Source: Proteinivorax tanatarense (lineage in GTDB: Bacteria; Bacillota; Proteinivoracia; Proteinivoracales; Proteinivoracaceae). Taken from it: 64,000 nt of DNA. The notes under the pieces are model-generated. The model saw only the letters and a program-made list of their open reading frames with translations. It was not told where the DNA came from and searched no databases. Shown here piece after piece: positions 8,878 to 18,479 of this stretch (position 1 is the first letter of the stretch; the number at the start of each line of letters is the position of its first letter). Both the position numbers and the translations under genes were made by a program. The stretch is taken from contig NZ_CP158367.1 in the NCBI RefSeq assembly GCF_040267685.1, forward strand, positions 2,480,001 through 2,544,000, read 5' to 3'.

Positions 8878-10446
8878 TCACCAAGATAGAAATTTACTTT
8901 TTAAAACGTGTAAGATTAGTTTGATGTTACTAATCTTAAAGCTGTTTTTTCTATAAAGTTCTCCTCCATAATAAACGGAATCTATGTTAACGTCTAATAA
9001 ATCTTCACAGTGAGTTATAGTAATATCCCTATCAAAGACAACAAAGTCAGCCACTTTTCCCACAGTGAGAGAACCCATTGTATCTTCCATATGTGCCAAC
9101 TCTGCGGTATGAAGTGTATGCATTTTTAAAGCTGTTAAAATATCAACTCTATACTTTTCATTGGGATGGTTACAACAGGAGTACAGCCCCATCAAGGGAT
9201 TAACCCTTGAACTTGGGTGGTCAGAACCATTAGCTACGGTAATCCCTGATTCCAGCATAAGAGGCAGAGGATGTTTTTGATAAGCCCTATCCCCAATGAC
9301 TTCTAGCAAATATTCCAGCGGCTCTTCAGGCCAAGTTAAAAAAGGGGTTTGAACTGCACAATACAATTTAAGCCGGCCAGCTTTTTGTATATATTCTTTT
9401 GGAAATAAATCACCATGAATAATTGCATGCCGATGATCTTTAGAAAGATCATCCTTCAATACTTTTTCAAACGCGTTTACAGCCTGCTCAACTGCTGCAT
9501 CACCAATAGCATGTAGGGCTAACTGTATTTCATTTTCGTGTGCTTTTTTAACAAAGTTTTCTATTTCTTCTTGACTATATACCAGCCAGCCATAGTTATT
9601 TTTTTCATCGTTATAGGGTTGTTTTAAAGCTGCATCTTTGGCGCCAAAACAACCATCCAATTGATTAACAAAACATCCCCCTACCCGTTTACATTTCTTT
9701 TTAATGGCTTTTTCAATATCCATAGTTTGCAAAAAAGGCAATACCCGTATTGGAGTTTGGCGGTCTAAAGCCACCATAAGATCATAACCACTATCATCAC
9801 CTTCTAATCCTTCTACTGGCATGATAAGGTTAATTCCTAATTGGGCTAATTGATCCATCAGCGATGGGATTTTTTTTAAAATCATAGAAGGTTCTATAAG
9901 CTTTATTTTTGCAGCAAACTGACATAGCTTTTGGAACGCTTCACCGGAACATTCACCTGTACTTTCATTAAGTTCCCCATGTTTTTTTAATTCTTGAGGT
10001 AGAATTTCTATAAATTTGGAGTTTAGAACTCCAGCATGTCCATCATACTTAACCAATAAAACTGGTCGTTCACTAATTATATCCAATTCATTTTTATGTG
10101 GTAGTCTTTTTTCTTTCATTATATGTTTTGAAATGCCAAATGCCCCAACAACTTTATCTTTTTTATTGTTATTTGCAAAATTCTTCATCAGATCTATCAC
10201 TTCAGGTATAGAACTGCAATCTCTCACATCAAGTGACAGTAAACATGCCGATGTAAAATGCAAATGTGTATCTCCAAAGCAAGGTGTAACACATTTACCA
10301 TACATATTAATATGCTCAAAGTTATTATATTCTGAGGGTATATCGTTACCTGTGTAGACGATATAACCATTTTCTTCAATCAAAACACTAAATATACTAT
10401 TTTCTTCCTCGCAAGAAATAAATTTCCCATTATAAAATACTCTCAT
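8878..10446 (-). CDS. Amidohydrolase family protein, YtcJ-like
   Basis: 522 residues. Metal-binding and catalytic motifs of the amidohydrolase superfamily occur in order: DTHLHF near residue 60, LHAIGDAAVEQA near 310, HRHAIIHGD near 335, and NGSDHPSS near 410, followed by the C-terminal beta-sandwich end (GKVADFVVFDRDI). This is the arrangement of the YtcJ / N-substituted formamide deformylase subfamily, which hydrolyses small amides. ATG 10446 has the ribosome site AAAGGAGAGG. The substrate is unknown and it stands apart from any pathway genes. Confidence 0.85.
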   Translation of the reverse strand: MRVFYNGKFISCEEENSIFSVLIEENGYIVYTGNDIPSEYNNFEHINMYGKCVTPCFGDTHLHFTSACLLSLDVRDCSSIPEVIDLMKNFANNNKKDKVVGAFGISKHIMKEKRLPHKNELDIISERPVLLVKYDGHAGVLNSKFIEILPQELKKHGELNESTGECSGEAFQKLCQFAAKIKLIEPSMILKKIPSLMDQLAQLGINLIMPVEGLEGDDSGYDLMVALDRQTPIRVLPFLQTMDIEKAIKKKCKRVGGCFVNQLDGCFGAKDAALKQPYNDEKNNYGWLVYSQEEIENFVKKAHENEIQLALHAIGDAAVEQAVNAFEKVLKDDLSKDHRHAIIHGDLFPKEYIQKAGRLKLYCAVQTPFLTWPEEPLEYLLEVIGDRAYQKHPLPLMLESGITVANGSDHPSSRVNPLMGLYSCCNHPNEKYRVDILTALKMHTLHTAELAHMEDTMGSLTVGKVADFVVFDRDITITHCEDLLDVNIDSVYYGGELYRKNSFKISNIKLILHVLKSKFLSW

Positions 10447-10514
10447 TAATTCCTCTCCTTTTAGAGCAAGTTAACTTATATTTCTTAAGCAAATAATAAA
10501 AAAGTACCCAAATA

Positions 10515-11513
10515 TTACAACTTTATTTCTTTGTTTTCTAGCAACTTTACAAACTTATATAAATCTTTTTTAACTGCAAATATGGTGATATAAAGTAAAA
10601 GTATACTTGATGAAACGGTTATTGCAATTATAGAAATTAATTGTACTTTATAAGTTAATAATAGCCAGGTGGAGAAAAGAAACATTCCAAAGAACAGGCT
10701 AAATAATAAAGGATTAGATATTATTTTTATTTCTTTTTTAATTTTCTCTACCATTTGTAATTGTGTAAGCGGCTCTTTTCCCTTTTTCACTTTCTTTTCA
10801 TTAATTTTGCTATACTCTTTACGGCATTCCTCTAATAAACCATCTTCAACTTCTTCACTAATTTCTGTAAAAAAACTTTTATTAAAAGGAGTAATGATTT
10901 TTACATGCATAGCAACATAAACCGTCATTATAACAACAGATAAAATTAACACCTGGCTAAGTGTTAGCTGAAAAAAGGTTACGGTTATTAAATCTTCAAT
11001 AATAAAAGCAAAAAGAATGAAAAGAAAATAATAGGATTTAGAAATAAGTATAACAGTTTTACTATGAAGCTTATGCTTACTAAAATGAACTGTTCTTACT
11101 ATATATAGAATCGAATTAACCACTAATTTTGAAATAAAAAATGTTAATAAAGTAGGACCAAGATTGTCTGCCAAATCACGGGTAAAGAGCATACTTGAAA
11201 TATAGTTATATAATCCCACCCCAAGGGTAAACGAAACACATAGAAAAATAGCATTTACTATTTTCTCTATATGCCAGTATGGTGCATAGGCATTTCTTAA
11301 ATTTTTGCAAAACCTTTCAAGATTTTTACCTAAAACCTTCTCTACAGGTCTTTCTGTCTTCTGAGCATTTATTAGTAAATCCCCAATTTCATTTAAACAA
11401 CCTTCCGTTACAGACTCAGCAATATTATTTAATTTATAATATAGTTCTGCATTCTCAAAAGACTCTAGGTATTCACCTCTAAGTTGTTTCTTAAATTCAT
11501 AAATCTTTTCCAT
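10515..11513 (-). CDS. PadR-associated membrane protein
   Basis: About 332 residues. The N-terminal ~75 are charged and helical (FKKQLRGEYLESF), resembling the HAAS/DUF1700-type domain that sits next to PadR regulators. It is followed by about six membrane segments in two clusters (residues ~85-210 and ~270-325) separated by a charged loop. ATG 11513 is preferred because GGAGGAA lies 6 bp upstream; an in-frame ATG at 11528 has no site. It follows a PadR gene on the same strand, an arrangement typical of envelope-stress or anti-sigma-like modules. Function unknown. Confidence 0.65.
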   Translation of the reverse strand: MEKIYEFKKQLRGEYLESFENAELYYKLNNIAESVTEGCLNEIGDLLINAQKTERPVEKVLGKNLERFCKNLRNAYAPYWHIEKIVNAIFLCVSFTLGVGLYNYISSMLFTRDLADNLGPTLLTFFISKLVVNSILYIVRTVHFSKHKLHSKTVILISKSYYFLFILFAFIIEDLITVTFFQLTLSQVLILSVVIMTVYVAMHVKIITPFNKSFFTEISEEVEDGLLEECRKEYSKINEKKVKKGKEPLTQLQMVEKIKKEIKIISNPLLFSLFFGMFLFSTWLLLTYKVQLISIIAITVSSSILLLYITIFAVKKDLYKFVKLLENKEIKL

Positions 11514-11639
11514 TTGCATTTCCTCCAATCTTCCAAATAAAATGAACCTTCCATCAGGAGTTCCCTCCAGCTAATTGTTAGTCAAATTAACCGGACTTAT
11601 TAGTAACTGTGAGCATATATAGATCAATTTACACAAAAA

Positions 11640-11960
11640 TTAAACCTGCAACAAAATTGAATCAGCTCGTTTTGTAATTGATTTATACACATCTATAAAC
11701 TGTGTTAAATATTGTTCTCCCTCAGCGTTTATTGAATAATATTTTCTTTTAGGACCTAGTGGAGACTTCCCTATTCTGCAATCGATTAAACCCTTCTTCT
11801 CCAGCCTTGTAAGTATTGGATATAGTGTTCCATCCTGGATATCAGCAAAGGAGTACTCTTCTAATTTAATTATGATGTCATATCCATAAGTCTCTCCCCT
11901 CGCTATTATTGCTAAAACACAACCTTCTAATATACCCTTTAACAATTGCCTCTCATTCAC
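11640..11960 (-). CDS. PadR-family transcriptional regulator
   Basis: About 106 residues with the PadR winged-helix pattern: LLKGILEGCVLAIIARGETY, then TLYPILTRLEKKGLI, and a C-terminal helix (YLTQFIDVYKSI). Family members usually begin MNxQLLKG, so I favour GTG 11960 over TTG 11999, which lacks a ribosome site; this choice is uncertain. It probably represses its own promoter (12152-12180) and the downstream membrane protein. Confidence 0.85.
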   Translation of the reverse strand: MNERQLLKGILEGCVLAIIARGETYGYDIIIKLEEYSFADIQDGTLYPILTRLEKKGLIDCRIGKSPLGPKRKYYSINAEGEQYLTQFIDVYKSITKRADSILLQV

Positions 11961-12111
11961 AATCCTATTTTCACTTCCTTCCTTATATAACCACGCCAAA
12001 ACCAGACACCTAACTAAATAAGCTTAATTCAATAACTCTGCTGATTGTTAGGCCAATCCACTAGAGCATTTTTATATCCCCTAAACTGTTGATGGGGTTG
12101 CCCTCCTGCGA

Positions 12112-12153
12112 TAAAACCACCCTACTTAGTATCACTTAGTAGGGTGGTTTTAT
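12112..12153. terminator. Hairpin between YitT and PadR genes
   Basis: AAAACCACCCTACT pairs with AGTAGGGTGGTTTT. On the minus strand it lies just after the PadR promoter, so besides ending the YitT transcript it could attenuate the PadR operon. The loop repeats the TACTTAGTA words of the neighbouring dyad. Confidence 0.65.
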
Positions 12154-12180
12154 GATATCAATACTACTTAGTATTGTCAA
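12152..12180 (-). promoter_or_regulatory. Promoter with embedded dyad, probable PadR operator
   Basis: Minus strand: TTGACA (12175-12180), 17-bp spacer, TATCAT (12152-12157). The spacer is almost filled by the perfect inverted repeat AATACTAAGTAGTATT (12160-12175). A repressor bound here would block RNA polymerase directly. Its position ahead of the padR-membrane protein pair fits PadR autoregulation. Confidence 0.6.
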
Positions 12181-12205
12181 GTAGTTTAAAAGTACTATCT
12201 TTATT

Positions 12206-13054
12206 TTATATTGTACGACTAAATCCTTCACCAGTAACTTCATGAACAACACCTACTGTTATAAATGCTTTTGGGTCAACATTGTTTACAAACTTCTTTA
12301 TTTTAACATACTCTTTTTTGTTTACAACTGTATTGATAATCTCTTTTTTACCTTTGGAGAAACCACCGTCAGCATAATAAACAGTACAACCTCGATCTAA
12401 CGTATTGATAATAAAATCGTTAATTTGTAAACTTTTATTACTTATGATATAAATATTCATTTTTTTATTTATTCCCTGTATAACATTATCAATGACAAAA
12501 GCATTAAGGATTACTCCTAACATAGCATACATGCCTAAAGTTGCCCCAAAGGAAATTCCAGCTAAAAACACAATAATGAAATCAGACAATAGTAATGCTT
12601 TGCCTATTTCAAGATGAAAATACTTATTAATTATTTTTGCTACAATATCCGTTCCCCCAGTTGATGCATTCTGATAAAAAATTATTGCCATACCTACTCC
12701 TTGTATAAGAATTCCATATATCAGATTGACCATTAGATCCTCTACCAAAGCTTTTTCCATAGGCGTAATAACTTCAAATAAATAAATCATTATAGACAAC
12801 AAAAAGCTTGCATAAATGGTATAGCCACCAAAGTCTCTCCCAATTATGATAAAGGCTAGAGTAAATAATATTAAATTGGAAACTATCATAACAACACCTA
12901 TTGGAATAACTGGAAAAGCATTGTTAATTACCATTGCTAATCCTGTTACACCACCTACCGCTAAATCTGCTGGTATAAGAAAATAATATAGTCCTATCGC
13001 CATGACCAATACACCTAAGTTTATCAATGCAAAGCGCTTTAGATCACTCCTCAT
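12206..13054 (-). CDS. YitT family membrane protein (DUF161 + DUF2179)
   Basis: 282 residues. About six membrane segments in the first ~200 residues include the family motifs GGVTGLAMV and STGGTDIVAKIINKYF, followed by the soluble C-terminal DUF2179 domain (INTLDRGCTVYYADGGFSKG, then VDPKAFITVGVVHEVTGEGF). Start ATG 13054 has GGAGGTG upstream; the in-frame ATG at 13069 overlaps that site and is rejected. Transport function is proposed for the family but the substrate is unsettled. A cobalamin riboswitch stands 323 bp upstream but two terminators intervene. Confidence 0.9.
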   Translation of the reverse strand: MRSDLKRFALINLGVLVMAIGLYYFLIPADLAVGGVTGLAMVINNAFPVIPIGVVMIVSNLILFTLAFIIIGRDFGGYTIYASFLLSIMIYLFEVITPMEKALVEDLMVNLIYGILIQGVGMAIIFYQNASTGGTDIVAKIINKYFHLEIGKALLLSDFIIVFLAGISFGATLGMYAMLGVILNAFVIDNVIQGINKKMNIYIISNKSLQINDFIINTLDRGCTVYYADGGFSKGKKEIINTVVNKKEYVKIKKFVNNVDPKAFITVGVVHEVTGEGFSRTI

Positions 13055-13224
13055 AATCCACACCTCCACATATCAATGGGGTTACCTTCCCCCGCTGATT
13101 GTTAGTTATCAAAATACGTTGAAGCTAAAGTGCTACGTACTAATACCTGCCAAATCTTCCTAAATTAATAGCATTTGATTAGTAAATGTAAAGAAAAGCA
13201 AACTGAAAGTTACCTTTAACTCCC

Positions 13225-13297
13225 AAAAAATAAACCCAGCCATTTGCTGAGTTATCACATCTCCATAAATAAAAAAACCTTCCTAAAAAGAAAGGGC
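13225..13297 (-). terminator. Two tandem terminator hairpins downstream of the B12 riboswitch
   Basis: On the minus strand, CCTTTC/GGAAGG with a short loop followed by seven T (13272-13297), then CTCAGC/GGCTGGG with AAAT loop followed by TTTATTTTTT (13225-13251). They close a transcript of about 250-300 nt that begins at the riboswitch. Confidence 0.65.
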
Positions 13298-13376
13298 ATT
13301 ATTAGTAGGTAGAATAAAGAATATCCTACACGTAAATAACACCTCCTCATCCTCGTGAGTAATTAACAGCATTGTT

Positions 13377-13542
13377 ACTATTGGCAGGTCTCCTGACTTA
13401 GGAAATAACGATTCTTATAACCTTCCCATATCTATGATACAGTGGTGTTCATAAGATTCTATCCATCACAGTGGCGGGACCGTGTCGGTATTTCACCGAA
13501 CTTCCCTTTTAAGCAAATATAAATAAAATTTGCACCAATAGT
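13377..13542 (-). promoter_or_regulatory. Cobalamin (B12) riboswitch
   Basis: The minus strand contains the conserved elements in order: the P1 strand ACTATTGG and GGTGC, AAAAGGGAA, the CGGTGAAAT/ACCG hairpin, ACGGTCCCGCCACTGTGATGG (B12-box core), and the 3' end AAGTCAGGAGACCTGCC followed by CCAATAGT, which pairs perfectly with the 5' strand. This is a class-I/II adenosylcobalamin aptamer. No B12-related gene follows; see findings. Confidence 0.93.
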
Positions 13543-13735
13543 CCTTATATTCAGTTTTTAACCAACCATAGTCTATCACTAAAGTTATTTATTGTCAATA
13601 AAATAACGTTGGGAGTAATTTTTTCCCTAAACAATAAAACCTAAATTTCAACAATTTAAGCACTAGCTCCGCCAACTTTTATTTATTAGCTGTAGTTTTT
13701 CTAGAGAATTTTTATTGCTGTTTATCTCAAGTTGT

Positions 13736-14338
13736 CTACTCTACTACTATATAAGTATTGCTATAAAGCGGTATGTGCAAACTCTTTATATCCCATATTT
13801 TTTTAAATTCATCGATTGAAACCTTGCGATTATAGCTATTTTTCCCAGCACTACAATTTATAAGTTCCCTTAAGGATTCTGCTATGTAGAAATAATTTTT
13901 ATCATATCCTGTTATCGGCACAAAATGTAAGGTGTTTTCATTTTTAGAGGTCTTAATAAAAACTATAACAGGATTACCTTTACTAACGTGATACTTTAAT
14001 GAATCGACATTGCCTTTATAATAACTTGTTTTAAATCCGCATTGTTTCAAATAAGTTCGTATTCCTTTAGGGTACACAAGCCCTAACTCCGTCTTAGACG
14101 GGAAATTCTTATAAATACCAAAGCCATCAGCATCTATGCCAAAATGACGCAATACATATGCTGTTGAAAACGCTGCACACTCATACTTGTTTTGTATGTC
14201 AATTTTATTCTTTCGTTTTATTTGATAGCTTACAGGATACTCTCTTTTTTTATAGAATGGCTTGGGTAAAGTCATTAAGTAAGCGTTAATAACAGTTGAT
14301 AAAATAAACCATATAATTATTCCCCTTATTATAAACAC
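13736..14338 (-). CDS. Membrane-anchored C39-like cysteine peptidase
   Basis: 200 residues with an N-terminal signal anchor (IIRGIIIWFILSTVINAYLM). The catalytic cysteine is likely in KYECAAFSTAYVLRHFG (residue ~54), with the histidine in TLHFVPITGYDKNYFYIAES (~133). This is the papain-like Peptidase_C39_2 pattern found in proteins that cleave or bind peptides outside the cell. Related proteins are the protease domain of bacteriocin exporters, but no exporter or double-glycine peptide is adjacent. It stands alone. Confidence 0.65.
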   Translation of the reverse strand: MFIIRGIIIWFILSTVINAYLMTLPKPFYKKREYPVSYQIKRKNKIDIQNKYECAAFSTAYVLRHFGIDADGFGIYKNFPSKTELGLVYPKGIRTYLKQCGFKTSYYKGNVDSLKYHVSKGNPVIVFIKTSKNENTLHFVPITGYDKNYFYIAESLRELINCSAGKNSYNRKVSIDEFKKIWDIKSLHIPLYSNTYIVVE

Positions 14339-14456
14339 ACCGTCTCCCCCTACCTCCGGAATTTTGTTCTAGCTTCTAATCTAAGTATCACCGCTAAGCA
14401 TTTACTACAGCATATAATATATAAAATAACTTGAAATGCTTTAATAAACTCTTTTA

Positions 14457-15299
14457 TCAATTAGAATTCAAACCAAACACTCTAGTACCTAGTTTTGCCT
14501 TAATTATCTGTTCAAGTTGTACTACTTGCCTACGTAGTGAAGTATTGGGGAGTACAGTCAATATACTAATTTGAAAATTTTTATACCTTAATGAATCCAC
14601 ATCCAACAAATCAATAAGAATTTTATTTCCACCATGCTTTGTTTGTACATAATTGCTCCATCTACCCCAAATACCGTCTTTGCCATAAGCTGAACCAACA
14701 TACTGCTGTCCATTGGTTTTATCCAGTATTAAATATACTCCATAAACGTTTGATAGCATCATTTTCCACTGCTTATTTACATCTGGGTAGTTAATAATTT
14801 TTTCTAGTTCATTGAATGTCAAAATAACATTTTCATATCCTAAAAACGCTTTTGCAAATCCCTCTGGTAAAATTTCTACCACGTCTTTATCAAGCTTTTT
14901 CTGGCACCATGATACTGTAGATTTGCCCCAATCGATAACTAGTCTCTCTTCTAAATCACATAATTTGTTGTTTTTCACAAGTTCATAGTGATAATAAGGT
15001 CCTGGCCCCCAGTTTTCGCTACTAATGATTGGCTCAAGCACCTCTGGAAGCTTAGCAATTTGTTGCACTTGATGTACCTTATAAACACCTTGTAAAAGTG
15101 CCTTCGTGCTCTCTAAAGCACGAAAAGCAATGATATATTCAGTGTCCTTAAAAACATTGGTTTTTTGATAAGATTGATATAGTTCAAAAGCATCTGCTTC
15201 TACTAATTTTTTTATTTCTTTTCTATCAGTAGTATGCCGAATAATTTTTACACCTGTAGTCTTAAATCCTTTTACTCGCAAAATATCTATTAGTTTCAC
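14457..15299 (-). CDS. GIY-YIG nuclease-domain protein
   Basis: About 280 residues. The C-terminal ~100 hold a GIY-YIG core: YGVYLILD, QQYVGSAYGKDGIWGRWSNY with the catalytic arginine, and a late glutamate (QLEQIIKAKLG). The N-terminal two thirds have no motif I recognise and are typical of stand-alone GIY-YIG proteins of unknown target. I prefer GTG 15299 (ribosome site GGAGGG six bases upstream) to the ATG at 15332. Confidence 0.75.
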   Translation of the reverse strand: MKLIDILRVKGFKTTGVKIIRHTTDRKEIKKLVEADAFELYQSYQKTNVFKDTEYIIAFRALESTKALLQGVYKVHQVQQIAKLPEVLEPIISSENWGPGPYYHYELVKNNKLCDLEERLVIDWGKSTVSWCQKKLDKDVVEILPEGFAKAFLGYENVILTFNELEKIINYPDVNKQWKMMLSNVYGVYLILDKTNGQQYVGSAYGKDGIWGRWSNYVQTKHGGNKILIDLLDVDSLRYKNFQISILTVLPNTSLRRQVVQLEQIIKAKLGTRVFGLNSN

Positions 15300-15609
15300 A
15301 CCATTCCCTCCACTTGGCCTTATTGTAGGCAATTACAAAATTCTACAGTTCCGACTATAATAACGTTTTTATAAATATTATCCCCCATCTAATAACAGAG
15401 CGTATAGGAGGGGGTGAAAATCTGTTCCTTTTTGCAATCACCTAAATCTTACTATATATTATTAAAAATCCCTTCTGCTTCTCGAATAAATATACTTTTC
15501 TATTAATTTTACATAACTTGATATTATAATATAACAAGTTTCCCTTATTCTCAAGTTAAGGTATAAGATTTCCCGACTCGTTGCAAAGTGTTTATTAAAT
15601 TAACGATAT
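15300..15609. other. Intergenic region without gene
   Basis: AT-rich spacer between the GIY-YIG gene and the terminator at 15610. Apart from a possible promoter for the leftward gene I see no coding or structural signal. Confidence 0.4.
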
Positions 15610-15650
15610 TAAAGAGCTAACCTCATTTTAGAGAGATTAGCTCTTTTTTT
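15610..15650. terminator. Terminator of the chemoreceptor gene
   Basis: AAAGAGCTAA pairs with TTAGCTCTTT; T-run on the right, shorter on the left. It lies just past the leftward chemoreceptor stop codon. Confidence 0.65.
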
Positions 15651-15663
15651 AAAATGGATATAA

Positions 15664-17703
15664 TTAAATTATAAACTGTTCCACTTTTTCTTTCATTTTT
15701 GCAGCTAGCTCAGAAAGATTTTCGCTTGATTGTGAAATCTCTTCAATTGAACTTGCTTGTGATTGCATGCTAGCAGAAACTTCCTCAGAGCTAGCTGCAT
15801 TCTCTTCCGAAATAGCTGATAAGTTTTCAATGATATCAGCTATTGCCTTTCTTTTTTGATCTATTTCCTCGCTAGAAGCATTAACATCAGTAATTATCTC
15901 TTCCATCTCATTTAGAGCACTTGCAATACTTTCAAACTTAGCATTAGTTTGCTCAACACTTTCCAGTTGAGTTGTCATAGTTCTTTCTAATTCTTTTACA
16001 GTACTTACCCCCATCTGGGATTCCTCGCTAAGTGTACTTATTACATTTGTAATTTCTTCACTAAATGAGGTAGATTGTTCCGCCAGCTTCCTAATTTCAT
16101 CAGCTACTACTGCAAATCCTTTTCCAGCTTCTCCCGCACGAGCTGCTTCTATACTTGCATTTAAAGCTAATAAGTTTGTTTGCCCCGCTATATCTCCAAT
16201 TTTTTGTATAGCTTCTGTTATAGTAATAGCACTATCATTAGTTTTATTTATAAGTTGACTTACATTTTGGGTTGCTTTTTCACTACCCTGAGCATTCTCT
16301 ACTAATGCAGTTACTGTTGTTATACCATCATCTTTCACCTCAGAAATTCTTCTAGCTGACTCATTTAATACCTCCATATTTTCTTTATTCTGCTCCATAA
16401 TTCTACCTAAATTTTGGATGTTTGATGCCCCTTTTTGAGTTTCCTCTGCTTGCTCCGATGCACTATGAGCAATTTGCTCCACTGATTTAGTTACTTCTTC
16501 AGAAGAATGTGAAAAGTTTTCACTTGTACCATCTAAAACTTTTGAAGACTCCGCTAGAGACCTAGAACTCTCAATGATATCCGAAATTATTTTTTTTATG
16601 CTATGCTGTGTACGATTTAATTCTTCAGCAATCTCGCCAAGCTCACTTTTATCCTTCAATAAAGATGCATCTATTTCTGTTTTCAGGTCTCCTTTTCCAA
16701 GTTGTTTTACATAGTTTTTTACCTTTTTCAATTTTTTTACAGAGTTGTTAGAAAAATATATTAAAGTTGCTCCCAATATAATAATTACTAGAACAGCTAT
16801 TATCATTATCAACATTAAAAAACTGCCTACAGTATTATTAATCCTATCCATTGAAAATCCTATATTTAATGCCCCTATAGCTTCATCATCTATTACAACT
16901 GGTACAATAACATCATATACTGGAATTTCATCTTCTGTATATAAAATTTGCTCAGCGGTCCTCTCTTGCTCTAATATTGCTTTTTTTATCCCATCGTCGC
17001 TCTCTATGTCTACTCCCACTCGCTCTTTATCACTATGAGCTGTTACTTGCATATCCAAATCTGCAAAATACACATACTCAATTTCCTCATCTAAAGCTAA
17101 TCCTTCAACTATTGATTGGTGACTGGAGCTTTCAGTTAAATCATTAATAACATCAGCCTCTATGCCAACTTGAATAACCCCATTGTTATCATTTAATAAG
17201 TACCCAAATTTAAAATGTTCAGCGTTATCACTATCCTCACCTTGGCTTGCTCTTACTTCTTCTATATATTGTGGAATATTGTCGTTCATCATTTCAAAGA
17301 TAACATGTTCTGGGGGCGCTTGAGTTCCTTCTCTGTTTGTCTCAAGATTTGAAAACACTACCTCTCCATTTGTATCAAACACATTTATGGCATAAACCCC
17401 TAAATCTTCTGCAATTTCTTCTAGTCTAGTGTTGTCCAAAGTATCTAACTCTCTATTTACTACAGTAGCAGTATTTAAAATCTCTTCTTCTAATAAGCTT
17501 TCTATAGTTTCAATACTTATAATAGAATCTTCTATCCGCTGTATATAATCTTCTGCCCTACTATACCCTTCTCTTTCCATATCGGCAAAAATCTGGTCTC
17601 TAACTAGATAAAATGACATGCCTGCTATAGCTGTTACACCCAAAATTACTACTAATAATGGAATAACTACTAATCTAAAATTTAGCGAATTAACTTTTTT
17701 CAT
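15664..17703 (-). CDS. Methyl-accepting chemotaxis protein with dCache-type sensor
   Basis: 679 residues. Two membrane segments (about 11-32 and 300-323) bracket an extracellular ~270-residue region with Cache-like strands ([32 protein letters not shown]). A HAMP linker is followed by the signalling coiled coil with tip sequence [20 protein letters not shown]. The start ATG 17703 follows GAGGAGG; the in-frame ATG at 17760 has no site. It senses an extracellular small molecule and feeds the chemotaxis phosphorelay. A GC-containing hairpin (17767-17792) lies in its leader. Confidence 0.92.
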   Translation of the reverse strand: MKKVNSLNFRLVVIPLLVVILGVTAIAGMSFYLVRDQIFADMEREGYSRAEDYIQRIEDSIISIETIESLLEEEILNTATVVNRELDTLDNTRLEEIAEDLGVYAINVFDTNGEVVFSNLETNREGTQAPPEHVIFEMMNDNIPQYIEEVRASQGEDSDNAEHFKFGYLLNDNNGVIQVGIEADVINDLTESSSHQSIVEGLALDEEIEYVYFADLDMQVTAHSDKERVGVDIESDDGIKKAILEQERTAEQILYTEDEIPVYDVIVPVVIDDEAIGALNIGFSMDRINNTVGSFLMLIMIIAVLVIIILGATLIYFSNNSVKKLKKVKNYVKQLGKGDLKTEIDASLLKDKSELGEIAEELNRTQHSIKKIISDIIESSRSLAESSKVLDGTSENFSHSSEEVTKSVEQIAHSASEQAEETQKGASNIQNLGRIMEQNKENMEVLNESARRISEVKDDGITTVTALVENAQGSEKATQNVSQLINKTNDSAITITEAIQKIGDIAGQTNLLALNASIEAARAGEAGKGFAVVADEIRKLAEQSTSFSEEITNVISTLSEESQMGVSTVKELERTMTTQLESVEQTNAKFESIASALNEMEEIITDVNASSEEIDQKRKAIADIIENLSAISEENAASSEEVSASMQSQASSIEEISQSSENLSELAAKMKEKVEQFII

Positions 17704-18479
17704 TATTTTCCTCCTCATTGGTTGTAAAAGTACCACGAATTTTTTTATGTTCTTGGGCAATTTTAATACACCCCTTTCAACTTTAAGGGGTGTATTTAGA
17801 ATGCATAATATAAATATAAATTTTAATGTGACTATATTAGGATACCCTGCATACCGATAATAGAAATTAAACCTCGTTGCTACAGTTGTCCTTAGTTACA
17901 ATCCTTTGATTCCCCATGGGTTCAACGATAAAAAACTTATATTAAAAATTTACCCCTTTTTTATGTATTTATCTTAGCATACATTTCCCATGTTTACATT
18001 AGGTCAAAGTCCCTAATTCAGGTGGTTCGAAAGACTTTATCAACCTTGCTAAAACTTTTTATATAAATGAAAGTTTAATTATAAATTTTGTCTTTTGCTT
18101 AGTTAAAACACGCGATTTACAGAAAGTTGCCTTACAATGCTTGAGTTCTCTGCTGTTGAAGTAAAATTTACAGTAAGTAACCATGGTGTTAGTACACAAC
18201 TTTAAAAAAACAAGATTTTATTATCTAGTAATTGGCTTTAGTAGAAACTATTAACTGACAGGTACGTGAAGTAAGAACATATAATAAAGGATAGCACTTA
18301 TAACTAACTGAGCGGGCAAAACCCCATGCAAAGTAAAAAGGCTATCCTTAATAATACAATTACATACTATAGAATTTGTTATCAGCAAAATTTTGTCTGT
18401 ATACTCCCATATGATATGGGTCACAAACTTGAGCACAAATATTTGATAAAAGCTTATTAAAGTCAATAAAATTTTTTTA
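17704..18479. other. Long non-coding stretch with two structured motifs
   Basis: 776 bp without a convincing gene. A hairpin ACACCCCTT/AAGGGGTGT lies at 17767-17792 in the chemoreceptor leader. At 18287-18349 a 9-bp stem (AAGGATAGC/GCTATCCTT) encloses a 45-nt loop containing GGGCAAAACC and ATGCAAAG. A 71-residue frame at 18251-18466 crosses this structure but has neither ribosome site nor protein-like composition. Confidence 0.4.

Noticed and set aside
10016-10357. 113-codon plus-strand frame
   Set aside because: Lies wholly antisense inside the well-supported amidohydrolase gene.
13225-13376. A 31-codon frame (MRRCYLRVGYSLF...) after the B12 riboswitch
   Set aside because: No ribosome site before its ATG, and a terminator lies within it.
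17820-17960. Possible riboswitch in the chemoreceptor leader
   Set aside because: Chemoreceptor leaders often carry c-di-GMP riboswitches, but none of the conserved c-di-GMP-I or -II words are in the right order here.
18251-18466. 71-codon leftward frame
   Set aside because: No ribosome site, odd composition, and it crosses a structured hairpin.
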